NCBI GenBank assembly: GCA_937974245.1
Contig: CALJKV010000037.1
Location: forward strand, 124,001 to 188,000
DNA length: 64,000 nucleotides
Direction: 5' to 3'
Source of the DNA: an uncultured Chloroflexota bacterium
GTDB lineage: Bacteria; Chloroflexota; Anaerolineae; Aggregatilineales; Phototrophicaceae
Part shown: piece after piece, positions 8,701 to 15,574 of the stretch
How positions within the stretch are numbered: the first letter of the stretch is position 1
Layout: each line of letters opens with the position of its first letter
Notes under the pieces: model-generated
Databases searched by the model: none
What the model saw: the letters and a program-made list of their open reading frames with translations, nothing else
Told to the model about the DNA's origin: nothing
Made by a program: the position numbers and the translations under genes

Positions 8701-11108
8701 TCACGGAGGGCGAGGTCGTTGGTGCGCTCGATGTGCAGTCCAACCGCCCGAATGCCTTCACCGCCGAAGACGCCGATGTGCTGCGCCTGTTAGCGGCGCA
8801 GATTTCGGTGGCGATCTATAACGCCCGTTTGTTCACCCAGTCACAGAGCCGTGCCAAGAATCTCTCCTTCCTGTTTGATGTAACGGCTGCTGCTGCCCGC
8901 CCGGATGAGACGCTGCAAGAATCGCTGGAAAATGTGGTGTTCCAGGTGCGTGACCTGTTGCGGACGCATGTGGTTGCCGTGTATCTGCGCGAAGAATACT
9001 ATGATCTGGAGAATAACATCTTCGCGGTGCTGGACCCGGTAGCGCAGGCCGGTTCTAACCAGCCTCTCTCCGAAATGCCGGAAATCCAGCTTAATGACCG
9101 GCAGCACTTCGTTAGCGTGGTGGCTGACGAAGGCCGCCCCCAGATCATTAACGACATTGAGCAGGAGCCAACCTACCTGCCGATTGCCTCGTCAACCCGT
9201 TCTGCGACCATTGTCCCGATGACATCCGGCAACATTCTGACGGGTGTGCTCGTCCTGGAAGATGACCGGCTGAATGCCTACCATGACGAAACTCTGATGC
9301 TGCTCGGCGCGTTGACGAACAACCTGTCGGCCATTGTGCAAAGCTCGCGACTGCTCGAACGGGTCTTTGAGCAAAATGAGAAACTCATGGAGCTGGACAA
9401 GCTGCGCAGCGACTTCCTGGCGAACATGAGCCACGAACTGCGTACCCCGCTCAACTCGATTATCGGGTTCAGCCGGGTAATCCTGAAAGGCATTGACGGC
9501 CCGCTGACAGAAATGCAGGAGCAGGACATTTCCACGATCTATAGCAGCGGCCAGCACTTGCTCGGCCTGATTAACGATGTGCTTGACCAGGCGAAGATCG
9601 CCTCCGGCAAGATGGACCTGCACATTGACTACTTCGATGTGAAGCCTGTTGCCGACGGTGTACGCTCGATTGGCATCGGGCTGGTGAAAGACAAGCCAAT
9701 TGACATCGTGCTCAATATCTCGCCAGGACTACCTCAGGCCTATGGTGATGAGTTCCGCACACGCCAGGTCTTGATTAATCTGGTTTCGAATGCCTGCAAA
9801 TTCACCAATGAGGGCCAGATCGCCATCTCGATTTATTCTCAATTGCACGCGGGAAGCGGCAAAGATATGCTCCGCATTGACGTAGCCGATACCGGTATCG
9901 GTATCGCTGAGAAAGACCTGCCACTCTTGTTTGAAGCCTTCCGACAGGTGGACTCATCGCTGACACGGACGGTGGGAGGCACCGGGTTGGGGCTGCCGAT
10001 TGCCAAATCGCTGATTGAAATGCAGGGCGGCGTGATGCTGGTGGAGTCTGCTGTCAATATCGGCTCAACCTTCAGTATCCTGCTCCCGATTGAACCGGTA
10101 TCGGCGGAAGAATTGGAAGAGGCCAAGCAGAAAAGCGCCGCTTCGCTCAACCTGAGTACGGTGGATGACACGCAAAGGCTCAGGCCATCCCGCTCAACTG
10201 GTACGGATGAAATCGCTGATCCAACCACAACTGCTCCCCAGGCAGCGCTGCCTGGCGGGGAAAATGGGACCGACCTGGATGATGGCAGCCGCGAGACGCT
10301 GGAATTGGCGCGGGCGAAGCGCAAGCGCATCACCGGCACGATGGCGGGCGTGATGGCGCCCAAACGCCAGATTCTCATCGCAGAGGAGAACCCGGCCATG
10401 ATTGACCAATACCGCCGGGCGCTCCAGCGCGAGGGTTACGACATCTTCACCGCTGGGTCTTCCCTGGAAGCCGAGGCGATGGTTTCCGGGCTGCACCCCA
10501 CGATGATTATCATGGATGCGAATTTCGCCAACGGTTCGTGCTGGGACATCATGGCTCGCTTGAAATCCCGCGAGGATACGGAAGACATCCCGGTGCTGAT
10601 CGCCGCGATTACTGACGTTTCTGAACAGGCTTTCGCAGCCGGTGCGTTCGGCTTCATCCGCCGCCCGTTCACGCCCGATCAACTGGTGACAACCGTGACC
10701 CAGGCTGAGCGAGAAGGTCAGACCGAGCGCATTCTCATCATTGACGACCAGACCGACAGCACACGCCTGCTCAAACAAATCCTGGATGCCCAGGGGCGCT
10801 ACCGGGTGTATACCGCACATTCCGGCGATGAAGGGATCACCCAGGTGGTACGTCGCCGTCCCGACCTCATTCTGCTCGATCTGCGGATGCCGGAAATGGA
10901 TGGTTTCGCGGTGCTGGACGAACTGCGGGCGCACCCGGAAACGGCGGGAATCCCGATTGTGATTATCACCGGCGAATCACTGAATGCCGATGAAAAGGAT
11001 CGACTGGCCGATGTAGAGGTACTTTACAAAACCGACATTAGCGTTGAAAATCATGAAACATTCCTCAACGAAGTCAAACTTTATCTGACCGGGTTAAACG
11101 GAGAATAA
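2748..11108 (+). CDS. Giant multi-GAF hybrid histidine kinase with two receiver domains
   Basis: About 2,786 residues from GTG 2748; an ATG at 2772 preceded by AGGG is an equally good start. Order: membrane helix ~33-53, extracellular region, helix ~343-365, HAMP ~368-420, about ten GAF or half-GAF domains between ~440 and ~2200, with one PAS domain at ~1398-1515, then HisKA (MSHELRTPLNS, His2229), HATPase (DTGIGIAEKDL and GGTGLGLPIAK) and two receivers (phospho-acceptor candidates Asp2590 and Asp2711). The first receiver has Arg where receivers normally have the conserved Lys (FIRRPF). It should autophosphorylate at His and pass phosphate to its own receivers, or to the receiver fused to the enzyme encoded 6 bases downstream. 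Far longer than usual hybrid kinases. Ligands cannot be read from sequence. Confidence 0.93.
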   Translation: MSISLRVDMVQKKRSQSRKALTVQRQIMNRVTLVVVVIFGLLLVLVVALILGRSQALPSSLEAELIVREDQINQFLRDSIQQADQIATSPAVQAFALSADVIRSIQAAEIAPATLRDEQEQVLQHFLAVFNASPGKYLAIRYVTRSTYSVWAEVVIENGVPQSNTDFQYAAHSNSTLMNTVLNLAGDILLSRVELVSDATGVVRPVMWIAAPVSDPNNAAAILGVVEFELRVQPLLNLVNAAHSDTGDETVAQRWLLVNNQGQYLADSANPDLYLQSLNANQNFTLADADPLLAPLLETDQNLRQVHLDDQLVSTRLITLGNAQGMPWRLVVVASQQALSGNLAVLLVLAVAASVGGAALTVWFTNRTMSYRLQPLETASMMAAKLASGNIYETLTPQKSKNPFGQLLEAFEQISLRMQNLTEDIENQDASTLRTLEMTVQISQRAAALSDANMMLQEMIDWICGQFGYYHAQVYLLDNVNLQAELQHSHGTIGEQLLREHHRTAVGSDSGVGQVIASGELVMLTRANGTLAKAGLHPLLQDTRSELILPLKSGETVFGVLDIHSTGERIEHKNVYTLQILADQVAVTIKNARELELTQRELEQTQRLNRQYTQQSWQNTREKHSLKGTYTYNLREVQEVSSREREDEAALSLPISVRGEVIGTIDVAPPEGQPFTEGDTFLLQAVASRVALAIEGARLFNETQSTLNLTQQLYNLSSSLTKADVLEEILQAIIESVVSDAHSGQLWLFDDTDRRAKEGEDWLELRTMWTKPGGDESRQHDLLNLRLPMAASPFLQSLQGDRVKLVNDIEQDVRVDNHLKGLLRLLGVKAVAIVPFTTRGDWRGIIIIGFPGPREFSAQESRIYAALIDQAGVTIDNRMLLKDQEANVAELERLYAASRIINQEQGNVPLVRAAVTASRDPRTNFELGMLEGRLDETGWPTAVRIVAYSQGGMIVEDDTVKPLVIGRESPIRQREPETLLREDASPRFTATFPLFSANQPIALFTLTSDYLHELTEQDYEVFRALTGQMSTVIENQRLLERTTRALDETQQLYSASRDIATSQDANAVYQSAARHIAQWATGTSRVSILLAGPNPGLNAPYLDYVYVLNQDERSSSLQPGIRVSTEATLLPTLFRESREAVYIADLETALADNQRLRLALQQGGAVSLVVASIQSGQKWYGMLICEARQSDILDENLKPFIQSIADQVGIAVENRQLFEEARLEAQRALALAEVGQLATRVGADFTKSLTEAFERIAEPANYDRWLVMLRNEVVPDLLEEVISHNVRGGPQWDGLSLNMTADEHSLVDAIRFNQPIIINEPSKYLAFLGASADELKSLGKHIVAPVRVGEHIAGAVLVGRDANSMDMSGHDEQLILTLAAQVAVAAENRRLFLQAENEREYLNSILQTMPTGVVVLDGRTLRPIRSNYQAEALLGQALSPEIPFGDETYNFFRRDTYTPYPVAELPVIHARETGQPQFASDLVIFRDDERIDLLLNAAPIHDSRGAVTAIVAAFQDITTLRGLETELQNRLNESMTLYEAIKTLAGASNLDAVVDAVIEQVEDLGVVNGYVLLLDKESGAVIVQRAVYPVDEFDLPYDLLQETPVFIANVAGDTVLTPQTRIALTEKGVHAVSSLPMWTRETLLGWVVLTHDQLPTQVGDYQQLLNAIVDNAAVSVDNHILFRNTEQAYEEATSLYEISRILARATTPDDVVNAAIKHIHQGHIQRILMMDVMSKELTLTSGHVQIAVNWAKKGVTDLDMLNVTLTPDQFPNWRHLAATSIITIDDVTQDADLSEMEIFGFQSLEIGALAVLPLFAANQPLGILWLISNKPYRHTERDLRIYRAFTEQAALSLGAVRLLHQTERRARQLALSAEVTQAASSILDLNKLLPQVVDQIQETFRYDHVQIFMMDEKREYAELRASTGEAGKKLLSIKHKLAKGSISVIGQTTARGEPVVALDTIDARYQHKPNPHLPLTRSEMALPIITEGEVVGALDVQSNRPNAFTAEDADVLRLLAAQISVAIYNARLFTQSQSRAKNLSFLFDVTAAAARPDETLQESLENVVFQVRDLLRTHVVAVYLREEYYDLENNIFAVLDPVAQAGSNQPLSEMPEIQLNDRQHFVSVVADEGRPQIINDIEQEPTYLPIASSTRSATIVPMTSGNILTGVLVLEDDRLNAYHDETLMLLGALTNNLSAIVQSSRLLERVFEQNEKLMELDKLRSDFLANMSHELRTPLNSIIGFSRVILKGIDGPLTEMQEQDISTIYSSGQHLLGLINDVLDQAKIASGKMDLHIDYFDVKPVADGVRSIGIGLVKDKPIDIVLNISPGLPQAYGDEFRTRQVLINLVSNACKFTNEGQIAISIYSQLHAGSGKDMLRIDVADTGIGIAEKDLPLLFEAFRQVDSSLTRTVGGTGLGLPIAKSLIEMQGGVMLVESAVNIGSTFSILLPIEPVSAEELEEAKQKSAASLNLSTVDDTQRLRPSRSTGTDEIADPTTTAPQAALPGGENGTDLDDGSRETLELARAKRKRITGTMAGVMAPKRQILIAEENPAMIDQYRRALQREGYDIFTAGSSLEAEAMVSGLHPTMIIMDANFANGSCWDIMARLKSREDTEDIPVLIAAITDVSEQAFAAGAFGFIRRPFTPDQLVTTVTQAEREGQTERILIIDDQTDSTRLLKQILDAQGRYRVYTAHSGDEGITQVVRRRPDLILLDLRMPEMDGFAVLDELRAHPETAGIPIVIITGESLNADEKDRLADVEVLYKTDISVENHETFLNEVKLYLTGLNGE

Positions 11109-11114
11109 GATTCA

Positions 11115-12800
11115 TTGGTTAATTTATCCCCTTCCACCCATTATCATATTGAACTGGAATGCATCAATTGTCGCACCCGTATTCCGCTGAATAGTTCCCT
11201 GGTTGGCTGCCCGAACTGCGGCGAGAATATCCTGGAGGCGCGATATGACTTCCAGGGGTTGCACGTAGACGAATGGCTGCAGGCGATCCAGCGTCGCCGT
11301 AACGGGCTGTGGCGTTACCGCGAAGTGCTGCCCCTTCAGAATACGGATAACATCGTCTCGTTGGGGGAAGGCGGTACGCCGCTCATTAAGTCGCAGGCGT
11401 TAGCGGCTAACCTGGGTTTGAATCACCTCTACTACAAAGATGAACGCCAGGGGCCAACCGGCAGCTTCAAAGACCGGCAGGCGACAGTGGCGATTTCAGC
11501 CTTGAAGGAAATTGGCGTCCCGGAAGTCGTGGTCGCCAGCACCGGGAACGTGGCGATTGCCTATGCTGCTTATGGCGCACGGGCCGGCATCAAGGTGTGG
11601 GCATTCTTCCCCAGCCTGGCCCCCGGTGATAAAATGCGCGAAGCTGCCCTCTATGGCGCGGAGGTCATCAAGATCACCGGCACCTATGATGAAACCAAAG
11701 AATTGGCGGCGCGGTTCGCCAAATCCAAAGGATTGTTCCTGGATCGCGGCATCAAAAGTGTGGCGGCGATTGAGGCTATGAAGACCATTGCCTACGAGAT
11801 CGCTGAGCAGTTGGGGGAGGAACTGGAAGACGGCAAACGCTGGCGCTCACCGGACTGGTTCTTGCAGGGTGTCAGCGGTGGCATGGGGCCGATTGGCGTC
11901 GGTAAGGGCTTCCGGGAGATGGTGAACTTCGGACTGGTGGACAAAATGCCCGCTCTGGGCATGGTACAGTCCGCCGGTTGTGCGCCCATGGTCGAGGCCT
12001 TCCAGCGCGGCCAGCGTATTGCGACACCTATCGAGAACCCGCAGACGATTATCTCCACCCTGGCAACCGGCAACCCCGGACGCGCTTATGAACTCCTGTA
12101 TGATTACGTCCAGGAACACGGCGGTTACTTCAACGCCGCGACTGACGAAGAGGCCTTTGATACGGCGGTTATCCTGGCACGTACCGATGGTGTTTCGGTA
12201 GAACCGGCGACGGCAGTCACCTTTGCCGGGCTGGTCAAGATGGTGCGTGAAGGCGTGATTAAGCCTGATGATGTTGTCGTCGTTAATGTTTCCGGCCACA
12301 CGATGGCGGTGGAGAAACACGTCCTGGGCGACCAATGGCAGCACTCGGTAGACCTTTCCAAGCAGAAGAAAGCTCCGGTACTGCCGGAAGAAGGCCTGCT
12401 CTCGGCACTGGAACAGGTTGAAGCTCAAGTCAAGAAGATCGTGATCATTGAAGATAACGAGGCCGCCGCTCGCCTCATCAGCCGTATTTTGCGGGCACGG
12501 GGCAATTTTGAAGTCCATACTGCGCCCGATGGCCGCCAGGGGATTGAGCTGGTCCGCAAGCTGCACCCGGATATGGTTATCACCGACCTGATGATGCCGG
12601 ACCTGGATGGCTTCGGCGTGATTGACACCATGAAGGCCGACCCGAACATGGCGCGTATCCCGGTTGTCGTGGTAACGGCAAAGGAACTTACGGCGAAAGA
12701 ACGCTCCCGCCTGGATGGGCAGATCGAGAAGCTACTGCAAAAAGGTTCGTTCATTGACGAAGATTTCGTCGAGAGCCTGGTGAACCAGTTCGAGGATTAA
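11115..12800 (+). CDS. Threonine-synthase-like PLP enzyme fused to a response-regulator receiver
   Basis: 561 residues from a TTG start 6 bases after the kinase stop. Residues 1-40 form a zinc ribbon (Cys16, 19, 32, 35). Residues ~70-430 are a fold-type II PLP enzyme of the threonine synthase group: GEGGTPL, the PLP lysine in GPTGSFKDRQ (Lys119), and the phosphate-binding ASTGNVAIAYAAYG loop. That family converts O-phosphohomoserine to threonine. Residues ~440-561 are a receiver domain (IVIIEDNEAAA; phospho-acceptor Asp491 in VITDLMMPDLDGFG). The operon position suggests the upstream giant kinase controls the enzyme, or that the enzyme part has become a sensor; both are inference. Free-standing threonine synthase is about 350-450 residues, so the receiver is an addition. 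True substrate is unproven. Confidence 0.88.
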   Translation: MVNLSPSTHYHIELECINCRTRIPLNSSLVGCPNCGENILEARYDFQGLHVDEWLQAIQRRRNGLWRYREVLPLQNTDNIVSLGEGGTPLIKSQALAANLGLNHLYYKDERQGPTGSFKDRQATVAISALKEIGVPEVVVASTGNVAIAYAAYGARAGIKVWAFFPSLAPGDKMREAALYGAEVIKITGTYDETKELAARFAKSKGLFLDRGIKSVAAIEAMKTIAYEIAEQLGEELEDGKRWRSPDWFLQGVSGGMGPIGVGKGFREMVNFGLVDKMPALGMVQSAGCAPMVEAFQRGQRIATPIENPQTIISTLATGNPGRAYELLYDYVQEHGGYFNAATDEEAFDTAVILARTDGVSVEPATAVTFAGLVKMVREGVIKPDDVVVVNVSGHTMAVEKHVLGDQWQHSVDLSKQKKAPVLPEEGLLSALEQVEAQVKKIVIIEDNEAAARLISRILRARGNFEVHTAPDGRQGIELVRKLHPDMVITDLMMPDLDGFGVIDTMKADPNMARIPVVVVTAKELTAKERSRLDGQIEKLLQKGSFIDEDFVESLVNQFED

Positions 12801-12811
12801 ACGGGGCATAG

Positions 12812-14095
12812 ATGACCAAATATCAAGGTGGGGGCGGCAGGCATGTCGCCCCTTCATTATTTTTAGGGTGGGTACAGGGTGCGGGCAAGATATATTTTGT
12901 CCCTCTGTTAGGTGTTTTCGCCCTTCTGCTTCCCATCCTGGCGGGGTGCGACACCGGAGACATCAAACCGGAGATGTCACTGTGGGGGCCGGTTGTCACA
13001 CTGGGGGAAGCGGAACAAAGCGCCGCGCCTGCCTTGAGTGTGATGCCGGGTCGGGTAGCAGCCTTCTGGGTGGGGGCGGACGAAACCGGCGTGCATCAGG
13101 ATACGCGCCTTGTTGATGTGGGAGGGCTTTCCGAGCGGGTGGTGTTGCCACTACCACCGGTACACCCCTACGGCCAGCAAAGCGCCCCGGCCAGCGCCGG
13201 AAATACGCATCTGTTGTGGCTGGACGCCGGGGATGATAACCTGCCGCGCCTCGTGAATGCGCTCATCACGCCGGAAATGACGGTAGATCGCGGGCCGCTG
13301 CTGGTTTCTGACCGGCGCACACTGCACTATTCGCTCTTACCTGCCGGGGATGGCGGGTTATGGGTGGTGTGGAGCGGTGGTTCGCCCGCCGAACCGGGTC
13401 TGTATGTCCAGACTATGGATGGGGCGGGGCGTTCGCCGCATCCCCGGCCATTGGGCGTATCCGGTGATTGGCCGCTGCTGGCCGCCGGGAACGGGACAAC
13501 CTATCTGTTCTGGCTGAACCGCGCCGAAAGGCAGGTCTACGGCGGGGAACTGCTGGCGGGCGTGCTGGCGACACAGCGCGTCCTCGTGACATCCCCCGAC
13601 ATGCTGCCGGGCGACAGACTGCTGGCGATGCAGGCCGGACTCGACCAGACTCACGCTTATCTGTTCTGGACGATCACACGGGCGGCGGGTGGTACGGAAA
13701 CCTGGTACGCTGCCGGGTCGCCTACGGGCGGGGAATGGTCGCCTCCGGCGCGGTTGGGCATTGTCACGACCCTGGATACGCCCTTCACCACCGGGTTTAA
13801 CTCCGGCACGGCACGACAGTCGGCAGATGGCACGGAATGGCTGGCGTGGGCGTCGCCCGCCCCGGCGCAGTATGCCGTCCTGCCAGTCGCGGCGGCCTGG
13901 GAAAAACGGCTGATCGTAGTTTATTTCCAGGGGGGGCGGGTAGTGGGGTGGCAGGACATCGCCGCCACCAATGGACTGATCGGCACGCCGCTGCTGGTCG
14001 CTGACCGGGACTTGCACCTGTACCTCTCCTGGGCAGACCCGCAGCCCGCCGGGTACGCCGCCCTCCAGTTCACCACGACACGGCAGGGGGGATGA
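12812..14095 (+). CDS. Secreted lipoprotein, probable beta-propeller
   Basis: 427 residues. A long N-terminus leads into a hydrophobic stretch and a lipobox (LLPILAGC, lipid-modified Cys46), so the protein is probably a membrane-anchored exported lipoprotein. The mature part is rich in repeated short strands with W-x-x/G-G turns (HLLWLDAGDDN, LWVVWSGGSP, TYLFWLNRAE, AYLFWTI, LHLYLSWADP), spaced like blades of a propeller of the sialidase/YVTN type. No catalytic residues recognised. It follows the receiver-enzyme fusion by 11 bases, so it may be the last gene of the signalling operon. Its last 94 bases recur, slightly diverged, inside a pseudogene at 14631-14724. Confidence 0.7.
   Translation: MTKYQGGGGRHVAPSLFLGWVQGAGKIYFVPLLGVFALLLPILAGCDTGDIKPEMSLWGPVVTLGEAEQSAAPALSVMPGRVAAFWVGADETGVHQDTRLVDVGGLSERVVLPLPPVHPYGQQSAPASAGNTHLLWLDAGDDNLPRLVNALITPEMTVDRGPLLVSDRRTLHYSLLPAGDGGLWVVWSGGSPAEPGLYVQTMDGAGRSPHPRPLGVSGDWPLLAAGNGTTYLFWLNRAERQVYGGELLAGVLATQRVLVTSPDMLPGDRLLAMQAGLDQTHAYLFWTITRAAGGTETWYAAGSPTGGEWSPPARLGIVTTLDTPFTTGFNSGTARQSADGTEWLAWASPAPAQYAVLPVAAAWEKRLIVVYFQGGRVVGWQDIAATNGLIGTPLLVADRDLHLYLSWADPQPAGYAALQFTTTRQGG
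14002..14095 (+). repeat. 94-bp direct repeat, functional copy (other copy 14631-14724)
   Basis: The last 94 bases of the lipoprotein gene, from TGACCGGGACTTGCACCTG through the stop codon, recur at 14631-14724 with about six substitutions. Both copies end with a stop (TGA here, TAA there), and most differences are silent or conservative, so the second copy derives from a once-coding paralogue. Confidence 0.9.
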
Positions 14096-14449
14096 GCCGT
14101 CAGTCATCAGCCATTACGGACTGGGTTTGTGTTGCAAACGGGTGGCATCTGGCGGCAAATTGCCACTCAACTGCTGATTTTCGGGGGTTTCGATGGGCTT
14201 ATTCCGCCTCAAGCCTGTCCATTTTTGATGATTTTTTGCCGCATTGGAGAATTTTGCTGCAATTGCAGCGATTGCAGCAAGGGTGGTTGTCTGGCATTAG
14301 TGGCCGGTGGTCAGTTGTTGGATTTCAGTGGTCAGTGATTGGTTATCAGTCATCCGTGGTCAGCCATCCGTGAGTTGCGGGTGTGCTGTAGCACCCCCTT
14401 ACAGTCACCAGCGTACCACACAACGGGGCGCAAGTGGTGAATCTTTGTT

Positions 14450-14463
14450 CAAACATTTGTTCG
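14450..14463. promoter_or_regulatory. LexA-box-like dyad
   Basis: The minus-strand reading CGAACAAATGTTTG fits the Gram-positive type SOS box pattern CGAAC-N4-GTTYG. It lies 70 bases upstream of a TATAAT hexamer (14533-14538). No SOS gene follows, only a pseudogene, so it may be a relic or chance. Confidence 0.25.
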
Positions 14464-14532
14464 AATCTTTGTTTTGGATTCTTGTGTAACCATCTCCACC
14501 TCAGCTTAAGAAATAAATCCGCCCTGTCGCAC

Positions 14533-14538
14533 TATAAT
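14533..14538 (+). promoter_or_regulatory. Candidate -10 element
   Basis: A consensus TATAAT lies 50 bases before the pseudogene start at 14588. No convincing -35 hexamer sits at 16-18 bases spacing, so support rests on the -10 alone. Confidence 0.3.
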
Positions 14539-14587
14539 TGATGTGTAGATATGACATCAGCCGGAGTGAATTAGAGGGATATAGGGT

Positions 14588-14724
14588 ATGCAAGTAAAAC
14601 GGTGGGCGCTGACGGCGCTGCTGGTCTTGATGACCGGGACTTGCACCTGTATCTCGCCTGGGCCGACCCGCAGCCCGCCGGGTACGCCGCCCTCCAATTC
14701 ACCGCGACACGGCAGGGGGGATAA
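14588..14724 (+). pseudogene. Chimeric remnant: signal-peptide start joined to lipoprotein-gene tail
   Basis: An ATG at 14588 with an upstream GAGGG begins a signal-peptide-like sequence (MQVKRWALTALLVLM). At CGCTGCTGGTC it runs, out of frame, into a 94-base copy of the 3' end of the lipoprotein gene (14002-14095), which in its own frame reads DRDLHLYLAWADPQPAGY and ends at a TAA. The join is at shared microhomology and loses over 1 kb of internal sequence plus the reading frame. The product of the intact frame would be a 65-residue nonsense peptide. Best explained as a deleted tandem paralogue. Confidence 0.75.
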
Positions 14725-14768
14725 GGCTGGCAACTTATACCCTGAAAAACAGGTGAAAACAGGCAACA

Positions 14769-15362
14769 CTAAGTATTACGGATAGTTCCACTCGCAATAA
14801 GGTACTCTGCCCGCAGGATGCCAAACACGTGCGTGGTTTCGTAGACGCCGTTTTTCAGGAAGTCATCGCGGAACGTGGCTTCATAGCGCATCCCGGCCTT
14901 CTCCAATACCCGCGCCGAAGCTGCATTTCGAGCGAAACATTGTCCCATTACCCGGTTGAGTCCCAGGTCGTCAAAGCCGAACTGAATAATACGCCGCGCC
15001 GCTTCGCTGGCGAAGCCCTGCCCCCAGAACACCCGTCCCACCCAGTAGCCAATTTCTGCCCGCTGGTGATCGGCATTCACCCGGATGTTGATGCGCCCGA
15101 TAATCGTATCCTCTTCGCGCCGGACAATGCCGAAGGTATAGCGCCCGGTGGGGGCATCCTGGTTCACCCGCTGGATATACTGTTCCACCCACTCAACCGA
15201 GCAGGGATACGGGATATACAGCATGTAGTCGGTGATTTCCCGGTCATTCAGGATGAATTGCACGGCGGGCGCGTCGGTCAGGGTGAAAGCTCGCAGCGTC
15301 AACCGTTCGGATTGCAGAGTAGGGATTGTGTCCATAGGCCTCGCCTCTGTCTGTTGTCTCAT
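14769..15362 (-). CDS. GNAT N-acetyltransferase, RimJ/RimL type
   Basis: 197 residues from ATG 15362; an ATG at 15335 (MDTIPTLQSERLTLR) with GAGGCG upstream is a likely alternative. The N-terminal strand SERLTLRAFTLTDAPA, the middle AEIGYWVGRVFWGQGFASEA (acetyl-CoA pyrophosphate loop of the Q/R-x-x-G-x-G/A type) and NRVMGQCFARNAASARVLEK followed by GMRYEATFRDDFLKNG are diagnostic of the RimJ/RimL subfamily that acetylates N-terminal amines or small amines. No substrate can be named. It is a single gene pointing towards the pseudogene; the divergent promoter region is shared with the TPR gene at 15575. Confidence 0.88.
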   Translation of the reverse strand: MRQQTEARPMDTIPTLQSERLTLRAFTLTDAPAVQFILNDREITDYMLYIPYPCSVEWVEQYIQRVNQDAPTGRYTFGIVRREEDTIIGRINIRVNADHQRAEIGYWVGRVFWGQGFASEAARRIIQFGFDDLGLNRVMGQCFARNAASARVLEKAGMRYEATFRDDFLKNGVYETTHVFGILRAEYLIASGTIRNT

Positions 15363-15500
15363 GATGATACCTTTTTACCCGCATCCGCGCACGGTGGCTG
15401 TTGGCGATGCAGCCGGTTAGCCGAGACGTTGTCATTATTCATTTTGCCCCGTACAATGCCGGAAGCTCGCCATACGAAAAACGGTACCATGTACCCGCTT

Positions 15501-15528
15501 TTGCAGGCAAAATGCTTTGTGTTATGAT
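15501..15528 (+). promoter_or_regulatory. Candidate sigma-70-type promoter
   Basis: TTGCAG (15501-15506), a 16-base spacer and TATGAT (15523-15528) precede the gene starting at 15575 by 46 bases. Fit is moderate and unproven. Confidence 0.4.
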
Positions 15529-15574
15529 GATAGGATAGTGGCCTGATGGTTGTTTGTGCGATGGGGAATGATCT

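Larger units (their letters stand above)
14096..14587. other. Non-coding, repeat-rich spacer
   Basis: About 490 bases with no convincing gene. It contains several GTCAGT/ATCAGT/ATCCGT words spaced 7-14 bases apart (14098-14112, 14310-14372), a perfect 10-bp inverted repeat TTGCTGCAAT / ATTGCAGCAA at 14254-14280, and a short LexA-box-like dyad near 14450. Codon structure is absent in all frames. It looks like decayed sequence between the lipoprotein gene and a chimeric pseudogene. Confidence 0.6.

Noticed and set aside
14459..14475. TTCGAATC word as a tRNA T-loop
   Set aside because: No acceptor, D or anticodon stem can be built around it.
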